Assembly (NCBI GenBank): GCA_903858195.1
Contig: CAIOHW010000024.1
Span: 1-5,982 of the forward strand
Direction of reading: 5' to 3'
From: Oligoflexia bacterium
Lineage (GTDB): Bacteria; Bdellovibrionota; UBA1018
Length of the DNA: 5,982 nt
Part shown: in pieces, positions 1-5,357 of the stretch
How the letters are laid out: every line of letters starts with the position of its first letter
Numbering within the stretch: the first letter of the stretch is position 1
Translations under genes and position numbers: made by a program
Notes under the pieces: generated by a model
What the model was told of the DNA's origin: nothing
Database searches by the model: none
What the model saw: only the letters and a program-made list of their open reading frames with translations

Positions 1-1
1 G

Positions 2-280
2 CTCCTTTGGAATACCAAGGGTCCCGGACGCCGCAGCACCATCAGTCGCTGCCGCATCCTGACCCTGGGAATCAAGAAAGCCTACCGCAACTTCAGTCTC
101 GGGCCGCTTTTCTACACCGAATACCTGCGGCGTGGTCCCGCGGCTGGCTACCCCGTGGGCGAGGCCTCGTGGATCCTCGAGGATAATCGTGCCATGAACC
201 GGGCGCTTGAGCTGATGTGCGGGCGCCGCACCAAGGTCTACCGAATTTACGATCGCGCCATCCCTGCTTCTGGGTCATGA
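2..280 (+). CDS. GNAT-like acyltransferase, C-terminal part (5' end outside window)
   Basis: An open frame enters from the left edge and ends at TGA 278-280, giving 92 residues of a C-terminus. The visible protein contains FYTEYLRRG near residues 36-44, then EASWILEDNRAMNRALE and a final YRIYDRAIP. The pattern of a W-x-L-x-DN-x-x-M segment, a helix with a Gly, and a Tyr-Arg-x-Tyr ending is what I associate with the C-terminal half of GNAT-fold N-acetyltransferase-like proteins annotated as hypothetical in many proteobacteria. The acetyl-CoA binding motif would lie upstream and cannot be seen, so substrate and activity are unknown. It ends 7 bases before the ruvC start, so it may be co-transcribed and translationally coupled with ruvC. 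Coding is well supported by the frame and codon use; the family call is only moderate. Confidence 0.6.
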   Translation, partial: LLWNTKGPGRRSTISRCRILTLGIKKAYRNFSLGPLFYTEYLRRGPAAGYPVGEASWILEDNRAMNRALELMCGRRTKVYRIYDRAIPASGS

Positions 281-287
281 TCCGGGA

Positions 288-911
288 ATGCGAGTACTGG
301 GTGTCGACCCCGGCTCCCGTCTGACGGGATATGGCTGTGTTGAAGTCGTGGGCGGGAAGCTCAGGTCCGTCGAACACGGGACCTTGAAGCTTGCTTCGAC
401 CTCCGGAAAACAGGAGGTCGAGCTGGAGCAGCGCCTGCTCCTCCTTTTCCAAGGACTCGGTGAGGTGCTCGATCGCCTGAAGCCCGAGGCCTTTGTCGTC
501 GAGAGGGTTTTCTTTGCCAAGAACGCGGTTTCGTCGCTCAAGCTCGGACAGGCCCGGGGTGTGGCCGTCGTCACGGGGGCCCTGCGTGGAATCCCATTTT
601 TTGAGTACAGCGCCTCTGAGGTCAAACGCTCAGTCACCGGCAGCGGCTCCGCTGACAAGGACCAGGTGGCCCGAGTGCTAGAACTGTTGCTGGGCGGGCA
701 GGAGTTCAAGACGGCCGATGCCTCGGATGCCCTGGCTCTTGCAGTCTGCCATGCCCAGCAGTTTCAGGGTCTGCAGCCTGCCGCCCAGAAGCTTGCCTTG
801 AGCATGAAAAAGTCGCGTTCCGGCCGGAAGAGGTCTTCGATGGCGGAGTCGCTGGGCCTCACCCCCGAGCGGGTGGGCAGTGCCAGACGCGTGGACTTCT
901 CAAAGAAATAG
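288..911 (+). CDS. ruvC: RuvC, Holliday junction resolvase (crossover junction endodeoxyribonuclease)
   Basis: RuvC cuts Holliday junctions by symmetrical, Mg-dependent nicking of two strands, acting with the RuvAB motor late in recombination and repair. The 207-residue product begins with MRVLGVDPGS, the typical start of the family, and carries the four acidic catalytic residues of the RNase H-like fold: D7, E72 (in VVERVFFAKN), D144 and D147 (in ADASDALALA). The conserved SSLKLGQARG segment is at 82-91. The ATG at 288 is fixed because D7 must lie near the N-terminus; only a weak GGGA precedes it, so initiation may depend on coupling with the gene ending 7 bases upstream. The E. coli protein is 173 residues. 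The extra length here is a C-terminal tail from about residue 165, with a basic stretch KKSRSGRKRSS (174-184). ruvA follows after 15 bases. Confidence 0.96.
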   Translation: MRVLGVDPGSRLTGYGCVEVVGGKLRSVEHGTLKLASTSGKQEVELEQRLLLLFQGLGEVLDRLKPEAFVVERVFFAKNAVSSLKLGQARGVAVVTGALRGIPFFEYSASEVKRSVTGSGSADKDQVARVLELLLGGQEFKTADASDALALAVCHAQQFQGLQPAAQKLALSMKKSRSGRKRSSMAESLGLTPERVGSARRVDFSKK

Positions 912-926
912 TGGTGATCTCCACCC

Positions 927-1586
927 ATGATCGGATTTCTGCGCGGTGAGGTCATGGACCTCCTCGACAACCGGGTGACCCTGCTGGTGGGTGGGGTGGG
1001 TTATCAGGTCGTGATTGTCCCCGGTCCCGAGCTCGCCTCGCTTGCTGTCGGATCCAAGCTAGACCTTCATATTCACACCCACGTGCGCGAGGATGCCCTC
1101 GACCTGTTCGGGTTCTTTGATCGCACCGGCAAAGCGCTCTTCTTGAAGCTCCTCGGGGTCTCGGGAATCGGCCCCAAGGGTGCGATGGCCATGCTGGGGG
1201 GGCTATCGGCTCCGGCCCTCATCGAGGCCATTCTGACCGGTGATGTTGCGCTCCTGCAGAAAATCCCCGGCGTCGGAAAGAAAACCGCCGAACGTGTCGT
1301 ACTCGAGTTGGGCGATGCGCTGAAAAAGCCTGAGTGGTCGAGCCTCGCGGGGGCAGCCCGCTCGGGGTCCTCATCAGGCAGGTCGCCCCTTTCAGATGTG
1401 CTCGGCGATGCCCACGAAGCGCTGGTGCAGCTGGGGTTCCGGGATTCGGATGTCTCGACTGTTCTGAAGCGGCTTGAGGCCGAAAAGGGTGCAGGCAAGC
1501 CCAAGACGGAAGATTACGTGCGCTGGGGACTTCAGCAGCTCGGCATGGCAGGTCAAATGAGAGGGGCGCTCGGCAATGGTGCGTAA
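927..1586 (+). CDS. ruvA: RuvA, Holliday junction DNA-binding subunit
   Basis: RuvA tetramers bind the four-way junction, hold it open and square, and recruit RuvB rings for branch migration. The 219-residue protein has the three expected parts. An OB-fold domain spans roughly 1-64, starting MIGFLRGEV. Two helix-hairpin-helix motifs lie at about 76-90 (LGVSGIGPKGAMAML) and 111-128 (KIPGVGKKTAERVVLEL). A Gly/Ser/Ala-rich flexible linker (about 141-153) leads to domain III (about 155-210), which contacts RuvB. The acidic pin residues E55 and D56 (REDALDLFGF) sit at the same numbers as in E. coli RuvA (203 residues). The start is the standard one. The 15-base gap after ruvC contains a small GTGG/CCAC inverted repeat but no strong Shine-Dalgarno, suggesting translational coupling. 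The end overlaps the ruvB start by 11 bases. Confidence 0.97.
   Translation: MIGFLRGEVMDLLDNRVTLLVGGVGYQVVIVPGPELASLAVGSKLDLHIHTHVREDALDLFGFFDRTGKALFLKLLGVSGIGPKGAMAMLGGLSAPALIEAILTGDVALLQKIPGVGKKTAERVVLELGDALKKPEWSSLAGAARSGSSSGRSPLSDVLGDAHEALVQLGFRDSDVSTVLKRLEAEKGAGKPKTEDYVRWGLQQLGMAGQMRGALGNGA
1561..1566 (+). promoter_or_regulatory. Ribosome binding site of ruvB, inside the ruvA 3' end
   Basis: GAGGGG lies nine bases before the ruvB ATG at 1576 and is embedded in the last codons of ruvA. It supports the ATG at 1576 as the start and explains the 11-base gene overlap. Confidence 0.6.
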
Positions 1587-2637
1587 GGAAGAGGGCTCGG
1601 ATCGTCTTGTGAGCCGCGAGGGCAACCCGGACGACCAAGTGGGTGAGCTCGAGGGAGAGAAGAGCCTGCGTCCGGCCGTACTGCGCGAGTATGTCGGGCA
1701 AACCAAGATTAAAGAGAATTTGAGGCTCTTTATTGAGGCCGCTCGTCTGCGCGGAGATGCGCTCGACCACGTGCTGCTTGCCGGCCCGCCGGGGCTGGGC
1801 AAGACGACTCTGGCTCACATCATCGCACAGGAGATGACAAGCCAGCTCCACACCGTGAGCGGACCTAACGTCGAGAAGAAGGGCGATTTGGCCGCCATCC
1901 TCACCAATCTCCAACCCCGCGATGTTCTGTTCATCGACGAAGTCCATCGGCTGCCCAAGGCCATCGAAGAGGTGCTCTACAGCGCCATGGAGGACTTCAA
2001 GCTCGACCTGATCATGGGTCAGGGGCCTGGAGCCCGTACGCTTCGAATCGACTTGCCGCGGTTCACGCTCGTGGGAGCCACCACACGTACGGGCCTGCTT
2101 TCAAGCCCGCTTCGTGACCGCTTTGGTGTGCCGCTTAGGCTTGATTTTTATCCCCATGAGGAGCTCCAGCAGATCGTCGAGCGCTCGGCAGGGCTGCTCG
2201 GCGTGGACATCGAGCCGGAGGCTTCTCTCGAAGTGGCGCGGAGAAGCCGGGGCACCCCACGCATCGCCAACCGCCTGCTCAAGAGGGTGCGTGATTTTGC
2301 CCAGGTCAGGGCAAAGTCCTCTCGAATCACCCTGTCGATCGCACAGGATGCTCTCAAACTCTTTGAGGTCGACGGCAGGGGGCTTGATCCACTGGATCGT
2401 AAGTTTCTGCGGGCACTGCTTGAAAAGTTCGATGGCGGTCCCGTGGGGATCGAGACCCTGGCCTCGGCGCTCGGTGAAGAGCGCGAAACTCTGGAAGACG
2501 TGTACGAGCCCTACCTGCTCCAAGAGGGTTTCATCCAGCGCACTCCGAGAGGCAGGCTCGCCACTCGGATCGCCTACGAGCACCTCGGTCTTCCGGGTGC
2601 CAAAACTCTGCCGGTTCAAGACAAGCTCTTCGAGTAG
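1576..2637 (+). CDS. ruvB: RuvB, Holliday junction branch migration ATPase
   Basis: RuvB is the hexameric AAA+ motor that pumps DNA through the RuvA-bound junction. The 353-residue protein shows Walker A GPPGLGKT at 70-77, Walker B LFIDEVHR at 118-125, a sensor 1 region GATTRTG at 167-173, the arginine-finger segment SPLRDRFG at 177-184, and the sensor 2 region GTPRIANRLLKRVRD at 226-240. A C-terminal winged-helix DNA-binding domain follows (about 270-345, including DGGPVGIETLA and EPYLLQEGFIQRTPRGR). The E. coli protein is 336 residues; the small excess is mainly a charged N-terminal stretch before LRPAVLREYVGQ (31-42). The ATG at 1576 is preceded by GAGGGG at 1561-1566, a suitably spaced ribosome binding site lying inside the ruvA end. 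The 11-base overlap with ruvA indicates an operon and coupled, balanced synthesis of the two subunits. Confidence 0.97.
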   Translation: MVRKEEGSDRLVSREGNPDDQVGELEGEKSLRPAVLREYVGQTKIKENLRLFIEAARLRGDALDHVLLAGPPGLGKTTLAHIIAQEMTSQLHTVSGPNVEKKGDLAAILTNLQPRDVLFIDEVHRLPKAIEEVLYSAMEDFKLDLIMGQGPGARTLRIDLPRFTLVGATTRTGLLSSPLRDRFGVPLRLDFYPHEELQQIVERSAGLLGVDIEPEASLEVARRSRGTPRIANRLLKRVRDFAQVRAKSSRITLSIAQDALKLFEVDGRGLDPLDRKFLRALLEKFDGGPVGIETLASALGEERETLEDVYEPYLLQEGFIQRTPRGRLATRIAYEHLGLPGAKTLPVQDKLFE

Positions 2638-2646
2638 TGTCCCAAG

Positions 2647-2691
2647 AATCCCACACCTGTGGACGAATTGGGTGTGGCGCAAATCCCACAC
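2647..2691. repeat. Direct repeat pair with an intervening inverted copy (AATCCCACAC)
   Basis: The 10-base word AATCCCACAC occurs at 2647-2656 and again at 2682-2691. Between them GGTGTGG (2671-2677) is the inverse of part of both copies. It can pair with CCACACC at 2651-2657 (7 bp, 13-base loop) or, through GTGTGG, with CCACAC at 2686-2691 (6 bp, 8-base loop), so the two hairpins are mutually exclusive. The first copy also forms a tight operator-like inverted repeat, CCACA-cc-TGTGG (2651-2662). This lies just after the ruvB stop and has no T tract, so it is not a normal intrinsic terminator. Function is unknown; protein binding sites or an RNA switch are both possible. Confidence 0.5.
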
Positions 2692-2715
2692 ATGAAGCCC
2701 GGAAGGCCCTTGAGT

Positions 2716-2785
2716 TTGCAGGGGTTTTTACGCGATGCATTATTGAATGGATTTCATTGAGGTTTTCGGGTTAAAAAACCTGCAA
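2716..2785 (+). repeat. Inverted repeats in the lpxC leader
   Basis: TTGCAGG at 2716-2722 is the exact inverse of CCTGCAA at 2779-2785. The pairing could continue through T2725-2729 with A2774-2778 if two G residues bulge out. A competing local hairpin pairs AGGTTTT (2760-2766) with AAAACCT (2775-2781) around an eight-base loop. The two structures share the 2775-2781 strand and so cannot form together. Two perfect 10-base palindromes follow: AGAAATTTCT (2785-2794) and CTTGCGCAAG (2820-2829). The pairings are read directly from the sequence; a regulatory role in lpxC expression is inference. Confidence 0.4.
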
Positions 2786-2844
2786 GAAATTTCTACGAAA
2801 GCTCATGTCCGGTATGGAACTTGCGCAAGAGGGTGATCGAGGAC

Positions 2845-2850
2845 GGGAGA
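2845..2850 (+). promoter_or_regulatory. Ribosome binding site of lpxC
   Basis: GGGAGA ends six bases before ATG 2857. It decides between this ATG and an in-frame TTG at 2821, which has no comparable purine-rich element at the right distance. Confidence 0.7.
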
Positions 2851-2856
2851 AGAGTC

Positions 2857-3774
2857 ATGAAGAACCTTCTGACACAATCGACGATCGCCAAGCCCCTGGA
2901 GTGGACCGGTATCGGTCTCCATTCGGGACGCCCCGTTCACATGCGGCTGCTCCCAGCAGGAGCTCAGAGCGGGATCCGCTTCGTCCGCACGGACCTTTCC
3001 GGACGCCCCGAGATTGCCTGCAAGGTCGAGAACGTGACTCATACCCAGATGGCCACCACCTTGGGAGTGGGCAAGGCTTCTGTCAGCACGGTGGAGCACC
3101 TGATGTGCGCCCTGTTTGCAGCGGGTATCGACAACCTTCGCATCGAGATCGATGCGCCCGAAGTCCCCATCTCCGATGGCAGCTCCATCGAGTTCTTCAA
3201 TGCCGTTCGCGAGATCGGCGTGGAGAGGCAGCTCAAGCCCCGCCAAGCCTATCGCCTGCTTCAGGCTGTGCGCGTGACCAGTGGCGAGAGCGTGGCTGTT
3301 GCCGAGCCAGGCGATGGGTTCTCGGTCGAAGCCACGGTCGAGTTTCCTCATCCGGTGATCGGGCGGCAGAGCTTTTCGTATGTTGCTGGCCAGACTTCTT
3401 TTGAGAGCTTTCTGTCTGCCCGGACCTTTGGGTTTTTGAAGGAGGTCGAGGCCCTCAAGCGGATGGGGCTTGCCCAGGGGGGCTCCCTCGACAATGCCGT
3501 GGTCCTCGACGACCAGAGCGTGCTGAACCCGGGCGGCCTTCGATTCTCAGATGAATTCGCCCGCCACAAGGTGCTCGATGCCATCGGTGATCTTGCGCTG
3601 GCCGGCCATTCGATCCTGGCAAAGGTGAGCCTGCATCGCTCGGGGCATGAGCTGCATCGGCAGCTCCTGCGCGAGATCCTGGCCAACTCCGAGCTGGTCG
3701 AGATGGGCCAGTCCCAGGCCGTTTCGGTCCGCGCTCCGCTGTTCAAGAAGGCGCGCAGGGTCGCAGTTTCCTAA
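2857..3774 (+). CDS. lpxC: LpxC, UDP-3-O-acyl-N-acetylglucosamine deacetylase
   Basis: LpxC is the cytoplasmic zinc hydrolase that removes acetate from UDP-3-O-acyl-GlcNAc, the committed step of lipid A synthesis. Starting at ATG 2857 (MKNLLTQST) the protein has 305 residues, the same length as E. coli LpxC. The catalytic set is present: E80 and H81 in TVEHLMCAL, zinc ligands H237 and D241 in RHKVLDAIGDL, and H264 in SGHELH. EWTGIGLHSG (15-24) and the PISDGSS segment are family hallmarks. The frame is open for 12 codons upstream to a TTG at 2821, but the good ribosome binding site and family length favour the ATG. It follows ruvB after a 219-base structured leader with no convincing consensus promoter, so it could be read from the ruv operon, from its own promoter, or both. 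The product is essential in most Gram-negative bacteria. Confidence 0.97.
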   Translation: MKNLLTQSTIAKPLEWTGIGLHSGRPVHMRLLPAGAQSGIRFVRTDLSGRPEIACKVENVTHTQMATTLGVGKASVSTVEHLMCALFAAGIDNLRIEIDAPEVPISDGSSIEFFNAVREIGVERQLKPRQAYRLLQAVRVTSGESVAVAEPGDGFSVEATVEFPHPVIGRQSFSYVAGQTSFESFLSARTFGFLKEVEALKRMGLAQGGSLDNAVVLDDQSVLNPGGLRFSDEFARHKVLDAIGDLALAGHSILAKVSLHRSGHELHRQLLREILANSELVEMGQSQAVSVRAPLFKKARRVAVS

Positions 3775-3787
3775 GCTTTTTTTCGAT

Positions 3788-3816
3788 TTGACTCTCCACC
3801 CGGGATTCCGTAGTTT
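3788..3816 (+). promoter_or_regulatory. Sigma-70-like promoter of the tRNA-Pro gene
   Basis: TTGACT (3788-3793) and TAGTTT (3811-3816) are separated by exactly 17 bases. Transcription would begin around 3823, leaving a leader of about a dozen bases before the tRNA at 3835. That leader lies on the short palindrome CCTTCTGAAGG (3822-3832). The match and the position make this the best promoter candidate in the window. Confidence 0.7.
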
Positions 3817-3834
3817 CAGGCCCTTCTGAAGGTT

Positions 3835-3912
3835 CGGGGTGTAGCGCAGCCTGGCTAGCGCACTTGCATGGGGTGCAAGGGGTCGTGGGTTCAAATCCCG
3901 CCACCCCGACCA
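3835..3912 (+). tRNA. tRNA-Pro (anticodon GGG)
   Basis: The cloverleaf folds cleanly. The acceptor stem CGGGGTG (3835-3841) pairs with CACCCCG (3902-3908), followed by discriminator A and an encoded CCA (3910-3912). The D arm has a GCGC/GCGC stem. The anticodon stem CTTGC/GCAAG (3863-3867, 3875-3879) holds the loop ATGGGGT, with anticodon GGG at 3870-3872. The T arm is GTGGG-TTCAAAT-CCCGC with one G-T pair. A C1-G72 pair with A73 is the known identity feature of bacterial tRNA-Pro and agrees with the anticodon. It reads CCC (and, by wobble, CCU) codons. It has its own promoter upstream and a terminator 16 bases after the CCA. Confidence 0.97.
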
Positions 3913-3928
3913 TTTCAGGAAAATAAAA

Positions 3929-3967
3929 AAACCCGGGAAGCGAAAGCCTCCCGGGTTTCTTATTTTT
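3929..3967. terminator. Bidirectional intrinsic terminator between tRNA-Pro and the peptidase gene
   Basis: AAACCCGGGA (3929-3938) pairs with TCCCGGGTTT (3949-3958). Inside it, after an A-C mismatch, a two-pair GC stem closes a GAAA tetraloop (3942-3945). On the + strand the arm is followed by a T-rich tail (to 3967); on the - strand the A-rich stretch 3921-3930 supplies the equivalent U tail. It lies between convergent genes, so it can end both the tRNA transcript and the peptidase transcript. Confidence 0.92.
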
Positions 3968-3982
3968 GGCGGATCTGTCTGC

Positions 3983-5170
3983 TTAGAACAGCACCGACTT
4001 CATCGTGTCGCCCCAACCCGTCCGCTTGTGGAACTTCAGCTCCGAGTAGTTCTGCGCGTGCGAGTTGTACTGAAAGGTCTCCTCCGGAATCCAGAAGGAC
4101 ACTCCCGTCGATGCCGAGTATCCAGGTGATGTGGCGTTTGCCACGACCATGCGATCAAGCGCTTGCTTGAGGTCCTGAGCGGCTCTGCGGTCAAACTGCT
4201 TGATCACCGAGCTGGAGAGGCGTGCGGCAAGATCACCGGCGTCCTTATAGTCCGAGTAGTAGAAGCCCTGGGTATCGCGGATCGCCTGACCCACGGCCCT
4301 GCGAGAAGCGACGGGGAGGCTGCTGATGGCCCTACCCAGCCCGCGAACCGCCGCTTCGACCGCAGGCAGCTCATTCAGGTTGAGCATCGAGAGAGTCAGG
4401 TCGCCGGAGTTTCCGTAGGAGTCGACATATTCGCGCACCATGATCCGGCCCAGCTCTGCTCCGTCCATCGTGGGCTTGGCCACGAGCGGCTTCAGGAAGC
4501 GTTGGTACGGCCAGCCGTCACCCGGCTCGAGCTCCTGGGAACCCACGAAGTAGTTCGTGGCTTCCGACATCTCAGCAGCCACTTCGGCCATTCCCATCAG
4601 GCAGGCGTCGCTTCCGTAGACTTCAACTTTCCTGCCCAGTCCGCGAGCGATCTCTTCCATCGATGCGCCAAGCTCAAGCGTGCTGATGCTGTGGCCTGTC
4701 AGGTCGTCGTTGCTGATGTCGTTGATGGTGATTCCACCCCCGCGGCGGGCGTTGAGGCTGTGCCAGCCGCTTCCGTGGTTCCAGACATCAATGAAGTATT
4801 TTTTGGCAGGAAAGTTTTCCATTCCCCAGCGCACGAACTCGATGAGGTTGCGGTAATCGCCCATGTCGACCGGTGCTGACTCCTCAAGAGGCACGGAGGA
4901 GACCCGCGAGGTATCACGATCCTTGGTGACGTATAGGCGCTTGGTCTTGCCGTTGGCGAGGCTTGCCCACTGTACAACGACGTTGACCTGGTCGCTGGAT
5001 CCCACCTGTTCCATCTCGTTGAGGTCGGCAAATCCAAATGAATCGAGGTTGTTGTGCCCGTTCAGGAAGACCAGGAGGGTCCACTCCTTTTCAGGCAGGG
5101 GATTGGCGAGTGCAGGCTGTGAAAATACGGCCAGCAAAACGGGCACGATGAGGCGACAGAGTGAGCGCAT
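3983..5170 (-). CDS. Secreted clostripain-like cysteine peptidase (family C11)
   Basis: The 395-residue product is an exported endopeptidase of the C11 (clostripain) family, caspase-like in fold and usually cleaving after Arg or Lys. The N-terminus has a signal peptide: basic residues, hydrophobic core (residues 8-16), then a QPALA/NP cleavage site after residue 22. No lipobox is seen, so a periplasmic or secreted protein is expected. EWTLLVFLNGHNNLD (29-43) is the first core strand. The catalytic pair is H132 in DVWNHGSGW and C190 in YGSDACLMGMAE. D188, two residues before the Cys, matches the S1 acidic residue of characterised C11 enzymes, supporting basic P1 specificity. The C-terminus (STGVSFWIP, then W386) is also typical. 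The start at 5170 is set by GGAGGAG just upstream and by the signal peptide, although the frame stays open 30 more codons. The substrate is unknown. Confidence 0.9.
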   Translation of the reverse strand: MRSLCRLIVPVLLAVFSQPALANPLPEKEWTLLVFLNGHNNLDSFGFADLNEMEQVGSSDQVNVVVQWASLANGKTKRLYVTKDRDTSRVSSVPLEESAPVDMGDYRNLIEFVRWGMENFPAKKYFIDVWNHGSGWHSLNARRGGGITINDISNDDLTGHSISTLELGASMEEIARGLGRKVEVYGSDACLMGMAEVAAEMSEATNYFVGSQELEPGDGWPYQRFLKPLVAKPTMDGAELGRIMVREYVDSYGNSGDLTLSMLNLNELPAVEAAVRGLGRAISSLPVASRRAVGQAIRDTQGFYYSDYKDAGDLAARLSSSVIKQFDRRAAQDLKQALDRMVVANATSPGYSASTGVSFWIPEETFQYNSHAQNYSELKFHKRTGWGDTMKSVLF

Positions 5171-5173
5171 GTT

Positions 5174-5180
5174 CTCCTCC
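5174..5180 (-). promoter_or_regulatory. Ribosome binding site of the C11 peptidase
   Basis: On the - strand GGAGGAG is followed by AAC and then the ATG at 5170. This strong Shine-Dalgarno element, next to the start of a clean signal peptide, fixes the start codon. Confidence 0.8.
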
Positions 5181-5284
5181 ATGAGAGCGCGATGCAGTGA
5201 AACGGCCCGGACCTTCAGCGCGAAACCTCGAAACCATCCTTGGCATCGAAATCCCCTCAAAGCCCCGACTGTCGATTGTCAGAA

Positions 5285-5293
5285 ATTTTAGCA
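5285..5293 (-). promoter_or_regulatory. Candidate extended -10 promoter for the C11 peptidase
   Basis: The - strand reads TGCTAAAAT: a near-consensus -10 hexamer (TAAAAT) with the TG of an extended -10 element. No good -35 hexamer is present at 16-18 bases, which is common for extended -10 promoters. Transcription would begin near 5278, giving a 5' leader of roughly 108 bases before the peptidase start. It lies in the only non-coding gap between the helicase and the peptidase. Confidence 0.45.
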
Positions 5294-5303
5294 TGAAGCA
5301 TGC
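5291..5303. repeat. Inverted repeat overlapping the peptidase promoter
   Basis: GCATG-AAG-CATGC is a perfect five-base inverted repeat with a three-base spacer. It includes the TG of the extended -10 element and the bases just upstream. A protein bound here would block RNA polymerase, so an operator is possible, but the repeat is short and no cognate regulator is visible in the window. Confidence 0.35.
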
Positions 5304-5357
5304 GCACCAAGGAACAGGCGGCCGTGGGTTGTTGTGCCGGGCTGTCAAAAAAATGCC

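Larger units (their letters stand above)
5171..5357 (-). other. Non-coding gap between RecQ-like helicase and C11 peptidase
   Basis: This 187-base stretch holds the peptidase ribosome binding site, the candidate extended -10 promoter and its overlapping inverted repeat. A run of seven T on the - strand (just after the helicase stop) has no stem before it, so I do not call a terminator. The leader part stays open in frame with the peptidase, but no start there has a good ribosome binding site. Confidence 0.5.

Noticed and set aside
912..926. GTGG/CCAC hairpin between ruvC and ruvA
   Set aside because: Only four base pairs, too weak to call a regulatory element.
1219..1947. Long - strand open frame across the ruvA-ruvB junction
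   Set aside because: Both + strand genes here are unmistakable and the antisense product resembles no family I know.
2710..2790. Possible lpxC promoter using TTGAGT (2710-2715) or TTGAAT (2743-2748) as -35
   Set aside because: No -10 hexamer of reasonable quality lies 16-18 bases downstream of either; the AT-rich hexamers nearby have wrong spacing.
3777..3783. T tract right after the lpxC stop as an intrinsic terminator
   Set aside because: No stable GC-rich stem precedes the seven T residues; only three-pair stems can be drawn.
3835..3912. tRNA-Pro as an integration (att) site for a mobile element
   Set aside because: No integrase, no repeat of the tRNA 3' end elsewhere in the window, and flanking genes are ordinary chromosomal ones.
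4163..4879. Long open frame on the + strand antisense to the peptidase gene
   Set aside because: It lies wholly within the peptidase gene, has no recognisable motif and no good ribosome binding site; a typical shadow in GC-rich DNA.
5171..5260. Longer N-terminus of the C11 peptidase from a TTG at 5260
   Set aside because: It would bury the signal peptide 30 residues in and ignore the strong ribosome binding site at 5174-5180.
5343..5348. TTGACA on the - strand after the helicase as a -35 box
   Set aside because: The hexamers 16-18 bases downstream are GC-rich and do not resemble a -10 element.
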